DNA from: a virus
Reading direction: 5' to 3' (one strand)
Virus record (IMG/VR): IMGVR_UViG_3300025087_001798
Coordinates: 1-42,685 of that record
DNA length: 42,685 nt
Shown here: in pieces, positions 8,763 to 17,403 of the stretch
How the letters are laid out: the number at the start of each line of letters is the position of its first letter
Numbering within the stretch: the stretch's first letter is position 1
Position numbers and translations under genes: made by a program
The notes under the pieces: generated by a model
Databases searched by the model: none
Seen by the model: the letters and a program-made list of their open reading frames with translations, nothing else
What the model was told of the DNA's origin: nothing

Positions 8763-10025
8763 CTATGTAAGATAGCACACCAAATCCCCATTAGTAAATC
8801 CATGTCCTGCCGTTGCATCCCAAACTCTTGTTTTTAACTGTCTTAAAGTTGGGGTTACACCTTCGGAAATGTAAATAGGAGTAGCATTGGCAGCAGCAGT
8901 AAACTTACCCATTACCCTTAAATATGGTGTTGCTGGCCCTATTTCCATCAAATGCGGATTGGTAAAAGATGTCCCTGTCCAGTCTTCTATTCTTAAAGCA
9001 TCGGCATTAGATATAACCAAGGTCGCCGCACTCCTTGCAATCGCCCTGATCCGCAGACCGTACATATTGGTTATAGTCATCGTCCCCGAAATCTGGGTAA
9101 TTAAAGAGCCTGCTATTGTTTCGTACCAAGTCAAATTTGAAATTGTGGAAGCAGTACCGCTTTGGTTAAAGATTTGATGTTCAACTGAACAAGCAATAAT
9201 GTCGGTTTGAGTTAATCCCGTAGCAGTCGGCCAAGTGCCTAAAGCGAAAGCTAATCCATAAGCACCCGCATTATTACTAGCGCTGTATTTATGAATTAAC
9301 AGTCCATAAACTCCTACCAATCTTTTATTGGCAGTTGCCGTAGTTAAAGTCGGGCCAATATACAAACCTTCCCAACTATTGGTTGTGGTAAAGACGTTAT
9401 CAATTTTAATAGCCGTATTAACAGAAACCGTACTGCCCTGAAGGGCTAAAACGCCTGTACCTTTAATATCGCCTGTTAAAGTAAGATGTGGACTTGAGGT
9501 TGCCGTAGTTATTCTTGCCGTCCCACCCGTATCTGCAATATTGGCAAGTCTGGGAGCGGCAGACCAAGAAACATCCGTACCATTTGTCCATAAAACGGAA
9601 TTGGCCACCCCCACCACAAGCTCGTCCCATTTAGGGGTAGAGTTGCCGTAAATTAAAGAACCACGGGAGACTGTTTGGGCAACAGTATCCGCCTTAACTC
9701 CATCTAATAAGTTAGCCTGTTCAACATCCGTTAAAGTCTTGGCACTAATTGTAGCCGCTATCTGATCTCCAACCACTATACTTCTTGCGGTTGAACTCTC
9801 TTGAGCTCTTGTAATAGTAAAAGTATCAGTTGAAATCGCCGTAACTCTAACTATTTCGGCATTTGTGGTTAAGGGCTGAACTCCTGTAGGCCAAACTGTG
9901 GCATTGAAAGGTACTGTTGGAAATAAAGCTCCTTCACTTGCAGTAACTACCAAGGAAGTTCCAGAATCAGCGGGGCTTGGAGCCGTCACTACGGTTGAGT
10001 AGGAAAAGTTTTTGTGACTGTCCAT
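8763..10025 (-). CDS. Tail fibre or spike-like protein
   Basis: A 420-residue protein. Residues 1-110 match the general N-terminal pattern of phage structural proteins (LVVTASEGALFP, NAEIVRVTAI, DTFTITRAQESS, VGDQIAATIS), which often attach fibres to the virion. The rest is beta-rich with repeated small polar and hydrophobic strands (GLYIGPTL, YGLRIRAIAR, DALRIEDWTG), as in elongated fibres or spikes. A C-terminal segment (TRVWDATAGHGFTNGDL) may be the tip. It begins one base after the stop of the DNRLRE-like gene and has no clear SD, so coupling is likely. It contains no Ser/Thr tract. No enzymatic motif is visible, so depolymerase activity cannot be claimed. Confidence 0.75.
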   Translation of the reverse strand: MDSHKNFSYSTVVTAPSPADSGTSLVVTASEGALFPTVPFNATVWPTGVQPLTTNAEIVRVTAISTDTFTITRAQESSTARSIVVGDQIAATISAKTLTDVEQANLLDGVKADTVAQTVSRGSLIYGNSTPKWDELVVGVANSVLWTNGTDVSWSAAPRLANIADTGGTARITTATSSPHLTLTGDIKGTGVLALQGSTVSVNTAIKIDNVFTTTNSWEGLYIGPTLTTATANKRLVGVYGLLIHKYSASNNAGAYGLAFALGTWPTATGLTQTDIIACSVEHQIFNQSGTASTISNLTWYETIAGSLITQISGTMTITNMYGLRIRAIARSAATLVISNADALRIEDWTGTSFTNPHLMEIGPATPYLRVMGKFTAAANATPIYISEGVTPTLRQLKTRVWDATAGHGFTNGDLVCYLT

Positions 10026-10026
10026 G

Positions 10027-10854
10027 TTATACGTTATCCACTGCTATTGAAAACGGCATTGTCGTTGAAGAAGAGGTAGTCGTAGTTGAAGAACTCGTTG
10101 TTGTGGTGCTCGTGGTTGTAGTGCTCGTACTTCGGGTCGTGGAAGTTGTACTTGTTGAGGTGGTGGTTGTTGAAGTAGAAGTTTGTGTTGTAGTTGTACT
10201 CGTAGAACTACTCGTTGAACTGCTTGTACTGGTTGTCGAAGTGCTTGAAGAGGTAGAAGTAGTTGTGTTTTCTGTATAGGTAATTACTAATTTAGGGTCT
10301 TGGGAAGTACCAGTATTTTCAGAAGTAACAATATTTACTTGATAGTCAGAATCATTAAAAGCAGAATTATCTATATCACTTCCACATCTTAATCCTAATT
10401 TTGTAAAACCTGTTTTATTTATTAAAGCTAATCCCGTAGCGTTAAGGGTAATCGTATTATAAGCTCCTGCTGTAAGGCTAGTAAGTGCAATCTCATTACC
10501 TAAATTTGTAGTTCCCACAAGTGAATAGTCACTAAGCACTAAAGAACTGGTTGATGCCTGTGTAGTTTCAATTAAACGTACTGAATCACCAATAATACTT
10601 ACTAAACTACCAACCCAAAAACTGAATGTCGCTGAATTTATGGTGCAGTCATCTGGTAAAGTAGATGTGTCAAATGGGAAGAAAGCCCTAAAAATGTCTG
10701 GAGATGTTTGGGCAGTAATTTGAACTTGTGTATCAGTATAATTTACTTGACTACCACTAGAGGCATCATGTTGTTGCTGCCATGTACTGTATGCAGGTGG
10801 CCGAGCAGCTACATAACCATCCCCCGCACTCGAGAATATAGTCAATGTTGCCAT
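10027..10854 (-). CDS. DNRLRE-like virion protein with Ser/Thr tract
   Basis: A 275-residue protein. Residues 1-195 form a beta-sandwich-like domain with the signature FFPFDTSTLPDDCTINSATF, which resembles DNRLRE-type domains found in extracellular and adhesive proteins. About 65 residues of Ser/Thr with a few Arg and Gln follow, then a short hydrophobic tail MPFSIAVDNV. The layout (binding domain, Ser/Thr spacer, hydrophobic end) is the same as in the LamG-like protein. The ATG at 10854 has no SD and lies seven bases after a TATAAT. It directly precedes a fibre-like gene and follows the sugar cassette, so it is probably a surface-exposed fibre component. Confidence 0.75.
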   Translation of the reverse strand: MATLTIFSSAGDGYVAARPPAYSTWQQQHDASSGSQVNYTDTQVQITAQTSPDIFRAFFPFDTSTLPDDCTINSATFSFWVGSLVSIIGDSVRLIETTQASTSSLVLSDYSLVGTTNLGNEIALTSLTAGAYNTITLNATGLALINKTGFTKLGLRCGSDIDNSAFNDSDYQVNIVTSENTGTSQDPKLVITYTENTTTSTSSSTSTTSTSSSTSSSTSTTTTQTSTSTTTTSTSTTSTTRSTSTTTTSTTTTSSSTTTTSSSTTMPFSIAVDNV

Positions 10855-10861
10855 TTGTCTG

Positions 10862-10892
10862 ATTATATCTTAGAAGGTTAGAAAGAAGGCAA
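10862..10892 (-). promoter_or_regulatory. Candidate promoter upstream of DNRLRE-like gene
   Basis: TATAAT (10862-10867) lies seven bases before the ATG at 10854. The best -35 is TTGCCT (10887-10892) at a 19-base spacing, which is weak. It would separate tail-fibre expression from the 17-kb sugar operon ending at 10900. Confidence 0.4.
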
Positions 10893-10899
10893 GGGGTGT

Positions 10900-11937
10900 C
10901 TACAAAGGTCGTATGTACACTTCTTTTATACGCTTTAGTGGTATTCTAGGTGCGTCAGGTGGCGGTGGGTGTCCCCAAGGGTCCATATGCCTACCTTGGT
11001 TAAACTCAGGCGGCCACAGAAAATCATTATCATTCCAAGCTGGTATGCCTTCAAAAAGCTTCGGGTCAAGTTCTGCTTTAATGTCCTTACTCTTTCCCCA
11101 AAAATGCCAACACCATGACTTCATCGTACTAACCATTCTTCTATGGTAAGTAGGGTCACATTCATCTCTCTCAACTGGCCAAGCACAACTGTAGGCACGG
11201 GTATTCATGTCATAATCTTCTCCTCCACCCCATACATATCTCTCATCAAACAAACCATTTTCAATCAATCCTTCTCTTTTAAATATAGGCAGCCACATGG
11301 CAATGGCATCAATCACCCCACGTTTACTCAAAGGGAAGGTCATCTGTCCGTAATTGGGCTGTTCCTTTCTCTGCTCAACGGGAATGTAAGTCTTGCCCTG
11401 CCAATCAGCCCTGCCGTCTGGTAACTTATCGGGTATGTCCATTGGCTCGGGCGGGTATCTCTCAATCAGTTTCTCGTAGTCTCCACTTTTAAGGAAAGCT
11501 ATATCCTCTGGTGTGTAAGTCTCTTTATACTCAACAAGGTCTATATACTCTTCATGCGGTCTGCCGTACCCCCACAACGGTATTCTAGGGCTTTCGGGGC
11601 AGACTGCTACTATTTTTGGGTCAGTCTCAAATTCTTGTAAAGCATCTTCAAACCAGCCATCATACATAAATTCCGTATCATCGTTAACACAAGCTATATA
11701 GGGTGTTCCCCATCTCAGGGCGTGAATCATGCCTTCATTGGCGGCTTTGGCAAAACCTTGGTTCTTCATACGGAGGTATAAGTGTACGTTTTTATCTATC
11801 CAATCCCTGTCCAATCCTTTAATACTCTGGTCTACTACTATTAAGGTAAAATCTTTAGTGTATTTATAAAGGGTTTCAACAGACTTATAAATAAAATCCG
11901 AACGAATCACAGGGTACACAAAAGCTACTCGTGACAT
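10900..11937 (-). CDS. Family 2-like glycosyltransferase
   Basis: A 345-residue GT-A fold protein. It has a Rossmann-like start (SRVAFVYPVIRSD, FTLIVVDQS), the NQGFAKAANEG segment typical of family 2 enzymes, and a metal-binding aspartate cluster VNDDTEF near residue 105. A probable acidic catalytic region (WGGGEDYDMN) lies near residue 240. The C-terminus is Pro-rich. It is the last gene of the sugar cassette and overlaps the preceding deacetylase-like gene by 13 bases; an SD (GAGGAGG) lies inside that gene. It would transfer a sugar from a nucleotide donor in the cytoplasm. Donor and acceptor are unknown. Confidence 0.85.
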   Translation of the reverse strand: MSRVAFVYPVIRSDFIYKSVETLYKYTKDFTLIVVDQSIKGLDRDWIDKNVHLYLRMKNQGFAKAANEGMIHALRWGTPYIACVNDDTEFMYDGWFEDALQEFETDPKIVAVCPESPRIPLWGYGRPHEEYIDLVEYKETYTPEDIAFLKSGDYEKLIERYPPEPMDIPDKLPDGRADWQGKTYIPVEQRKEQPNYGQMTFPLSKRGVIDAIAMWLPIFKREGLIENGLFDERYVWGGGEDYDMNTRAYSCAWPVERDECDPTYHRRMVSTMKSWCWHFWGKSKDIKAELDPKLFEGIPAWNDNDFLWPPEFNQGRHMDPWGHPPPPDAPRIPLKRIKEVYIRPL

Positions 11938-12578
11938 GGGTTAATTGCCTCCTCTAGCCATCTGAATTGTGTTTTGTTATCCCAGGGTACACCGTGTTCT
12001 TCTTCTACTTGTCTAAAGCCATTCCTACCAGCTTTGTCTCCCGTTTCCATATCCCATGTATGGAAATGTACTATTTGGTCATTACAATCAATACATATAA
12101 CATTAGAATTCGCAGGTCTTGCGGGTTTGTTATAGTGTCTATCAACTATCGTATAGCCTCTTTCGGTTAAAACTCTGTAAACAACTTGTGGATCTTTGCC
12201 TACAGGAGTATCAGCATCAGCCGTGTACCCTCCGTATTTATCTGTTATCATCCAACCAGGACTTTTAAACATCTTTATATACGCTCCAGTTTTTTCTACT
12301 CTATCTAAATAGGCGTTAGTTTTGATCTCATCCCAGCCCCAGCACTCGAAATTACTTTCGTGATTCCATCCATGCATGGCTAATCTTATAAAGTCGTGTT
12401 TACTCATCAGCTCCAGCATTTCGGGGGAAGTCCTATCGGGAATTGTAAAAAGGGTTATCTTAAAATCAGGGTACTTAGCTTTCCAATAGAACAGGAAATT
12501 CAAACCATTCCTGTCGTAGCGATCTTGAAAATCATCAGCCTCTATTGCTACTATGTCCCTAATTTGCCAGCTATTCAT
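11925..12578 (-). CDS. Polysaccharide deacetylase-like protein
   Basis: A 217-residue protein resembling the NodB/polysaccharide deacetylase fold. Family hallmarks visible are an early acidic pair (EADD, residues 13-16) and the zinc-binding motif HGWNH (His69, His73). A late IVHFHTW segment could supply the final catalytic His. These enzymes remove N- or O-acetyl groups from sugars using a metal ion. In this cassette it could trim acetyl groups from the phage-made glycan, or act on the host envelope, but there is no signal peptide, so a cytoplasmic biosynthetic role is more likely. Its start overlaps the upstream glycosyltransferase gene by eight bases. Confidence 0.72.
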   Translation of the reverse strand: MNSWQIRDIVAIEADDFQDRYDRNGLNFLFYWKAKYPDFKITLFTIPDRTSPEMLELMSKHDFIRLAMHGWNHESNFECWGWDEIKTNAYLDRVEKTGAYIKMFKSPGWMITDKYGGYTADADTPVGKDPQVVYRVLTERGYTIVDRHYNKPARPANSNVICIDCNDQIVHFHTWDMETGDKAGRNGFRQVEEEHGVPWDNKTQFRWLEEAINPCHE

Positions 12579-13254
12579 ATCTATCCATTAAAAATCTGCA
12601 AACTATATTTCTGTTTTCATAGTGTTCACCGTTATACGATTGCCCTACTCCACCGTCTGGCAGTTCAATCAAATCAGTATCCCCATCTACTGGTATAACA
12701 TAATTCTTTTCCCTGTTTAAGTATTTATTGCCCAAGGATAAAAATACATCATCCAAAGACCTTCTGGGCAAGTCAGGGTACATTGTGCGCAGATGAAATC
12801 CTGCAACCAACATCTCCAAGGGAACAAAATATGTCCTGATAATAACATCAACTTCAACTAATTTATTCCCTCTTGATATGGATAAGTCATTTGAATAAGG
12901 TGCATCCGTGTGTCCCAGAATACTTCCCTCCAATCCAAGAATCGAGAAAGGGCGTTTGGTGGCATAATTGGTAAAGTTAGCCAGAGTCTCCTTCTGCACA
13001 CTCAGGTCATCGTCTATAAAAAAACAGTAATCGGTCTCACAAGTTAAACCTACGGCAAAGCGTATACTAGGCAGGAAATGCTTAGAAGAACGTATGATAG
13101 TTACCCTATCATCTTCAAACTCTATTTCTTGGTTATCAATAAACATAATAATTCTCTCAGGTTTTACGCTCCCGTCTAACAGGTCATCAACAATCCTTTT
13201 TAAGTTACCTTCCCGTTCCTTATGATGCGCAAGTATTATCCCCGTCACGTTCAT
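12571..13254 (-). CDS. GT-A type glycosyltransferase
   Basis: A 227-residue protein with an N-terminal strand and helix (NVTGIILAHHKEREGNL), a central segment with the nucleotide-sugar/metal motif FIDDDLSV near residue 97, and a later region LPRRSLDDVFLSL that may hold the catalytic acid. It lacks any membrane segment. The start ATG overlaps the stop of the HNH gene as ATGA. Before the HNH invasion it probably overlapped the aminotransferase gene in the same way, because the HNH tail copies the aminotransferase tail. Glycosyl transfer is well supported; substrate is unknown. Confidence 0.8.
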   Translation of the reverse strand: MNVTGIILAHHKEREGNLKRIVDDLLDGSVKPERIIMFIDNQEIEFEDDRVTIIRSSKHFLPSIRFAVGLTCETDYCFFIDDDLSVQKETLANFTNYATKRPFSILGLEGSILGHTDAPYSNDLSISRGNKLVEVDVIIRTYFVPLEMLVAGFHLRTMYPDLPRRSLDDVFLSLGNKYLNREKNYVIPVDGDTDLIELPDGGVGQSYNGEHYENRNIVCRFLMDRYE

Positions 13255-13886
13255 GCGTAAAACTCCCTAACTTTTTCACAGATAAACTCTTTTCGAAATC
13301 TTAAATACCTACCATAAGTATCTGTAGTCTTATGGCATTCACGACAAAGTGTTCTACCATTAGAAAGTTCAAACCTTAATTCTGGGAACAAGGCAAACGG
13401 TTTAATATGATCTGCATTTAGAATTATACTTTTCCCATTACCGTTTCTCTTTTTACACATTTGGCAAGTAAAATTGTCTCTAGTATAAACCGCTTTACGC
13501 CATTGTTTGTATTGATAAGAAGTCCTTATTATCTGGTTAATTGGAGTAATACCTCCTTTCCAAAAATGAGAATCCTTCCCTTTCATTCCTTTGTGAGCGG
13601 TACATTTCTTGGCTTTATAAGTTGTGAGTTGTACCTTACACACCATACACCTAGGTTTACCACCTTTCCAATTTTTACCCTTTAAAGAATTACTTATCTT
13701 CTCTTTTGTACTTATTGATAATTTTGTACCTAATCGAATTATTCGTAATTTCTCTTTAGCAGATTCGGGCATAGATTTATGCTTATGTCGCATTTTTAAA
13801 ATAGTTTCTAAACTATGTTTTTTACCCAACATACCAACATGATTATCCCGAAGTTTTTGTTTATGTTCTTCAGATAGTTTTTTCAT
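13251..13886 (-). CDS. NUMOD3/HNH homing endonuclease with captured aminotransferase tail
   Basis: A 211-residue free-standing homing endonuclease. Residues 4-70 hold NUMOD3-type DNA-binding repeats (SEEHKQKLRDN, SAKEKLRII, STKEKISNSLKG). Cys80/Cys83 may bind zinc. Residues 136-186 are the HNH nuclease: Cys141/Cys144, Asp159-His160, Asn176, Cys181/Cys184-His185. It lies inside the sugar operon and its ATG overlaps the last codons of the DegT aminotransferase gene. Its final residues EFICEKVREFYA closely match that aminotransferase's own end, EFICNKVRTFYE. The simplest reading is that the gene inserted into the 3' end of the aminotransferase gene and now carries the displaced original 3' end as its own C-terminus. 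Confidence 0.88.
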   Translation of the reverse strand: MKKLSEEHKQKLRDNHVGMLGKKHSLETILKMRHKHKSMPESAKEKLRIIRLGTKLSISTKEKISNSLKGKNWKGGKPRCMVCKVQLTTYKAKKCTAHKGMKGKDSHFWKGGITPINQIIRTSYQYKQWRKAVYTRDNFTCQMCKKRNGNGKSIILNADHIKPFALFPELRFELSNGRTLCRECHKTTDTYGRYLRFRKEFICEKVREFYA

Positions 13887-14946
13887 AAAAAGTACGCACC
13901 TTGTTACATATAAACTCTACTTGTGTCCAAGTCAATCCGTGGTGTACTGGTAGAGTCAGAAGTTCCTTCCAGACAGAATCAGTTACAGGTAGGGGTCGTT
14001 TTACCGCACGTTTCCAATACGTCATTTCACTTAAAGGCTTAAAATGTACGGAGGTTGCAATTCCATTTGTTGCCAGAAAATCACTAAGCTCATCCCGTCT
14101 GTCACATTTCATCGTATAATACTGAACCGTATGTGAATAAGCTGGGGGTTGAATAACATTCATCAACCTCTCATTGTAAACACTTTGTATAGCTCTTCTC
14201 TTAGCATTGGTTTCTTCTAAGCGTTCAAGCTGTCCCAAACAAATTACCGCTGTCAGGTCATTCATGTAACTCTTAGTCCCTTCGGCTTGGGTAATATCGT
14301 AGTCCCAACTGTATCGTTTAGAATCAGCTCGTTCATAAGTGCTCTTTTCTATTCCCAACCAAGTCAAAGTTCTTAGCTTCTGGTAAATCTTCTCATCGTT
14401 GGTAGTTACCATTCCCCCATCTCCTGCGGGTAAACTTTTAACGGCTTGGAAACTCCAAATTGCAATATCCCCTCTATGCCCTGCCTGTGGTGTGTACATG
14501 GCATGGGCGCAGTCTTCAATAATTAGACCTTTAAACTTTTTTCTAAGTCCTTCAATATCCGCCAGCCGTCCGTGTGAATTAACCGTAATTATTGCCTTGG
14601 TCTCTGGTGTAACTACCACAGTCTCAGGGTCAAGGCATAAAGAGTCGGGATCAACGTCTGCAAAGGTTACATCCATACCATTCCACAGTCCTACTATGGC
14701 ATCGGCTACAAAGGTCATTGCAGTTGTTATCAATTCCCCGCCTTTAATCCCGTGGGCTTTTAAACAAAGGTCTAAGGCTGCCGTACCGCTGTTTGTGGCA
14801 ATTGCGTACTTCGCTCCTACATACTCTGCAAATTTCTTTTCAAATTCCTGCGTCTTGGGGCCATATCCCCACCAACCAGAAGTAAGTACATCAAGCATTG
14901 CTGCCTGTATTTTTGCATCTGAAGTCGGGCTCAAAACGGGAATCAT
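13870..14946 (-). CDS. DegT/DnrJ/EryC1-family sugar aminotransferase
   Basis: A 358-residue PLP enzyme of usual family length. Visible hallmarks are SGWWGYGP near the start, TNSGTAALDL (cofactor phosphate contact), EDCAHA with Asp145 (pyridine nitrogen contact), and SFQAVKSLPAGDGG with the Schiff-base Lys170. The family transfers an amino group, usually from glutamate, to a 4-keto or 3-keto nucleotide sugar, giving amino sugars for surface glycans. This enzyme would make an amino-deoxysugar for the cassette. Its 3' end overlaps the HNH gene by 17 bases, and its tail has a diverged copy at the end of that gene. Confidence 0.9.
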   Translation of the reverse strand: MIPVLSPTSDAKIQAAMLDVLTSGWWGYGPKTQEFEKKFAEYVGAKYAIATNSGTAALDLCLKAHGIKGGELITTAMTFVADAIVGLWNGMDVTFADVDPDSLCLDPETVVVTPETKAIITVNSHGRLADIEGLRKKFKGLIIEDCAHAMYTPQAGHRGDIAIWSFQAVKSLPAGDGGMVTTNDEKIYQKLRTLTWLGIEKSTYERADSKRYSWDYDITQAEGTKSYMNDLTAVICLGQLERLEETNAKRRAIQSVYNERLMNVIQPPAYSHTVQYYTMKCDRRDELSDFLATNGIATSVHFKPLSEMTYWKRAVKRPLPVTDSVWKELLTLPVHHGLTWTQVEFICNKVRTFYEKTI

Positions 14947-15941
14947 CTTGCTTTCCTTAATCCATCTCTAAAAAACTCTCTCCATGCAGGTATGTATTTG
15001 TCCCAAGTCCAGTTGTTCTCGACAAACTTTCTGGCTTTTAATCCCATTTCTTTTCTTTCTTCTGGGTGGTCTCTCAGGTAAATTACGGCTTCACCTACAC
15101 GCCTTGCTACATCTGCTTGGTTATTCATATAATAATTTCTATCACCAGTAATCAAAATCCCTCCCCCAGCCTCACATAATAAGTGGTCTATTCCAGAATC
15201 GGTACAAATCACGGGTACTCCACAGGCCGCCGCCTCCATCGTCGGGAAAGAATATGCTGGGTCTTGGTCAATTCTTAAAAGAACATCCAGGCTGTTGTAA
15301 ATATTAGGCATACCAGTCCAACGTTTATCACCCGTTACCACGTACTTCATTAGTCTCTCTCCATCCCATTGGTCAAGTGCTCCACCGTTGTTTACCCAAC
15401 TGGAGGGGTAAATCATCAACCGTACTCCAGAAATATCAGAAACGGGTCCAACTACAGTTTTTACCATATGTCTGTCATTTACCTGATTCCCTACATAACC
15501 AGCGTGGAATAAATCATCTTCACGCACCAGCATGTAGGGTGCAAATAAGTTAGTATCAACTCCGAATCTCAAACTATGGTAAGGGGTTCCCTCTAAATCC
15601 AAAGCCTTCTCAACATGGGGGGTGGCGGCTCCAAGCACCGCTATGTCTTTATACCTGCCTTCACTGTGTGTATAGAAAACACTGGCAACTTTGGGTGCAT
15701 ATTTATCTTGGTCTATAACATGCCATGCCCCAGCCCACATAGGCCAGATAAGGTCATAGTCGTCAGGGCTTCTTTCAAAGGGGCTTGTCTCTGGGTATCT
15801 GTCTAGGAAGTTTTTGTAAGGCGGGTAAGGAACTGTCCCTATTTCCATAAAAAACTCATCCCCTAAATACCTTATAAGGTACTCGGCATATGCCTCAACA
15901 TACCAGCCGTGCCAAATTGGAATCATTAGTATTCGATTCAT
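14943..15941 (-). CDS. Family 4-like glycosyltransferase (GT-B)
   Basis: A 332-residue GT-B type enzyme. The C-terminal domain carries the donor-binding signature PTMEAAACGVPVICTDSG with the expected Glu near residue 235, followed by a helix-rich end (HPEERKEMGLKARKFVENNW) typical of family 4. The N-terminal domain (RILMIPIWHGWYVEAYAEYL) would bind the acceptor. It overlaps both neighbours with ATGA junctions. It probably adds a hexose-type sugar in the cytoplasm, with retention of configuration if it follows the family; donor unknown. Confidence 0.86.
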   Translation of the reverse strand: MNRILMIPIWHGWYVEAYAEYLIRYLGDEFFMEIGTVPYPPYKNFLDRYPETSPFERSPDDYDLIWPMWAGAWHVIDQDKYAPKVASVFYTHSEGRYKDIAVLGAATPHVEKALDLEGTPYHSLRFGVDTNLFAPYMLVREDDLFHAGYVGNQVNDRHMVKTVVGPVSDISGVRLMIYPSSWVNNGGALDQWDGERLMKYVVTGDKRWTGMPNIYNSLDVLLRIDQDPAYSFPTMEAAACGVPVICTDSGIDHLLCEAGGGILITGDRNYYMNNQADVARRVGEAVIYLRDHPEERKEMGLKARKFVENNWTWDKYIPAWREFFRDGLRKAR

Positions 15942-16099
15942 TTTTTATACTTTTTGAAAACATCAGCAAGTTCAGGTACGGAAAGCTTAGACAGTTCCCT
16001 GCAAACCAATCTCATAACTTCCTTAACCTGTGCTATTGAAACACTCTTTTTCTGACCTTCTAAAAGTGTTACTTTCTGAGCAAGTTTATTCAGATTCAT
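15938..16099 (-). CDS. 53-aa hypothetical helical protein
   Basis: A 53-residue reading frame between two cassette genes. It begins MNLNKLAQKVTLLEG, continues through a probable helix (AQVKEVMRLVCREL) and ends in a Lys-rich helix (ADVFKKYKK). A strong SD (GGAGGG) lies just before its ATG, and the ATG overlaps the end of the upstream methyltransferase gene. Its stop overlaps the next ATG as ATGA. These couplings and its coding-like composition argue that it is real. Function is unknown; a partner or regulator of a cassette enzyme is possible. Confidence 0.7.
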   Translation of the reverse strand: MNLNKLAQKVTLLEGQKKSVSIAQVKEVMRLVCRELSKLSVPELADVFKKYKK

Positions 16100-16745
16100 T
16101 TCCCTCCTTTCTTTTTAAAACTATAACTACGTCCCGCCCGCTTACTTCTGCGCCTACGTTCTCTGTTACTTCCAGTATCTCCCAGCCTTCTTTATTTTCA
16201 AGGTATTCCATACATAGTTTCTTAGAATATGAATTAGTGTATTCGTTAGGGTAAAGTTCCCCACCGCTTGGTCTGTAATCAATGTTTTTTATCTCATGCT
16301 CGTCGCCTTTTGCAAACGAATACCAAAGAACCACTATCACTAACTTTTTGGCTACCCGACAATGCTCATCCATAGCTTCTTCAAAAGACTTCATATGGTC
16401 AACAACGTGTCTGGAGTAAACTACATCATAAAGGTGGTCAGGCTGGTTTATCTTGTGGATACTAGGGTTTACTTTCCAATTGGTTTCAGGGAAGGTTTTT
16501 TTACACCACTCAATATTCTTAGGTATTATGTCTACACCTAAATATTGTCTTGGGTTCCAGTCAAGCTCAGTTTTTAATGCTTCCCAAGTAGTACCACTAC
16601 CACAACCATAATCCAAAATTTCCATGTCAGGTTCCACATATTTTTTAATAGCGTAAAGTTGGGATGGGTGGGCAGGTCCGTTGCCCCCTCCTCTACATAA
16701 GGTATCTGTTTCAATGGTCGAGAACCATAATTGGTTAGGATCCAA
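16086..16745 (-). CDS. Class I SAM-dependent methyltransferase
   Basis: A 219-residue Rossmann-fold methyltransferase. Motif I is ILDYGCGSGTTW (residues 43-54), the acidic end of strand 2 is YLGVDI, and motif IV is YDVVYSRHVVDHM. The C-terminal strands read LVIVVLW and DVVIVLKRK. It probably methylates a sugar hydroxyl or an intermediate of the cassette glycan. The start is TTG at 16745, four bases after an SD GGAGG and overlapping the FkbM-like gene. An ATG is not available near that SD. The acceptor cannot be told from sequence. Confidence 0.85.
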   Translation of the reverse strand: MDPNQLWFSTIETDTLCRGGGNGPAHPSQLYAIKKYVEPDMEILDYGCGSGTTWEALKTELDWNPRQYLGVDIIPKNIEWCKKTFPETNWKVNPSIHKINQPDHLYDVVYSRHVVDHMKSFEEAMDEHCRVAKKLVIVVLWYSFAKGDEHEIKNIDYRPSGGELYPNEYTNSYSKKLCMEYLENKEGWEILEVTENVGAEVSGRDVVIVLKRKEGNESE

Positions 16746-17403
16746 AGTCCCTCCTTATATAAAAAGCATTAGAAACATCCATACATAAATAATCATAACC
16801 CTTTTCTTTGGCCAGTTTATTCATAAGGCCAACTGTTACCCCGCCATATCCTTCTCTTTGTTTGCGGTATTTCCAGAGTGAATAAGAAGGATCATAATCA
16901 ATTACATCAAAATTGGTTTCCAATTGGTTAATTTCCACACAAATCAAATTAGGCTGGTATTCCTTTAAATTCATCCATATCTCATATTCAAAACAATCAA
17001 CATCTATGGAAAGAAAATCAAAGTTAGGTGGAAGAAAAAAAGGGTCTATTAATTCTTCTAGGTTTTTGGGTGTTACAAAAGCCTCTAAAACTTTAACATT
17101 TTTATTATCTTTAAATGTTTCCCTAATCTCAGGTACTTGAATTGAACTGGCTTCAATTAGTATTCCTCTCCAGCCCTGTTCAATCAACTTATAGGTGTTG
17201 GAACTTGTAGCTCCGTATGCTCCTACGTCTACAAGTATTTTATTTTGTGGGGGAACAACGGAAAAAACAGAATCAATAATATTATTTTCTCCATGCTCGG
17301 AATGCGCACCTTCCATATCCAAAGGCCGATGGATTAACTCTTTGTTAAAAAGCCCTATATACTTTACGTTCCAGCACTTATCCTCTTGGTTCAAAATATC
17401 CAT
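16735..17403 (-). CDS. FkbM-like methyltransferase
   Basis: A 222-residue protein of the FkbM-type family, which O-methylates sugars and other small molecules. Motif I-like NKILVDVGAYGATSSNTY and the acidic GILIEASS strand are followed by FDFLSIDVDCFEYEIWMN, the family's characteristic SIDV[ED]G-like strand (here with Cys in place of Gly), and LICVEINQLE. I start it at ATG 17403, six to eight bases after AAAGGTG, instead of GTG at 17412. It overlaps the glycosyltransferase gene upstream by 26 bases. With three other methyltransferases in the cassette, a multiply methylated glycan is plausible. Confidence 0.85.
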   Translation of the reverse strand: MDILNQEDKCWNVKYIGLFNKELIHRPLDMEGAHSEHGENNIIDSVFSVVPPQNKILVDVGAYGATSSNTYKLIEQGWRGILIEASSIQVPEIRETFKDNKNVKVLEAFVTPKNLEELIDPFFLPPNFDFLSIDVDCFEYEIWMNLKEYQPNLICVEINQLETNFDVIDYDPSYSLWKYRKQREGYGGVTVGLMNKLAKEKGYDYLCMDVSNAFYIRRDFGS

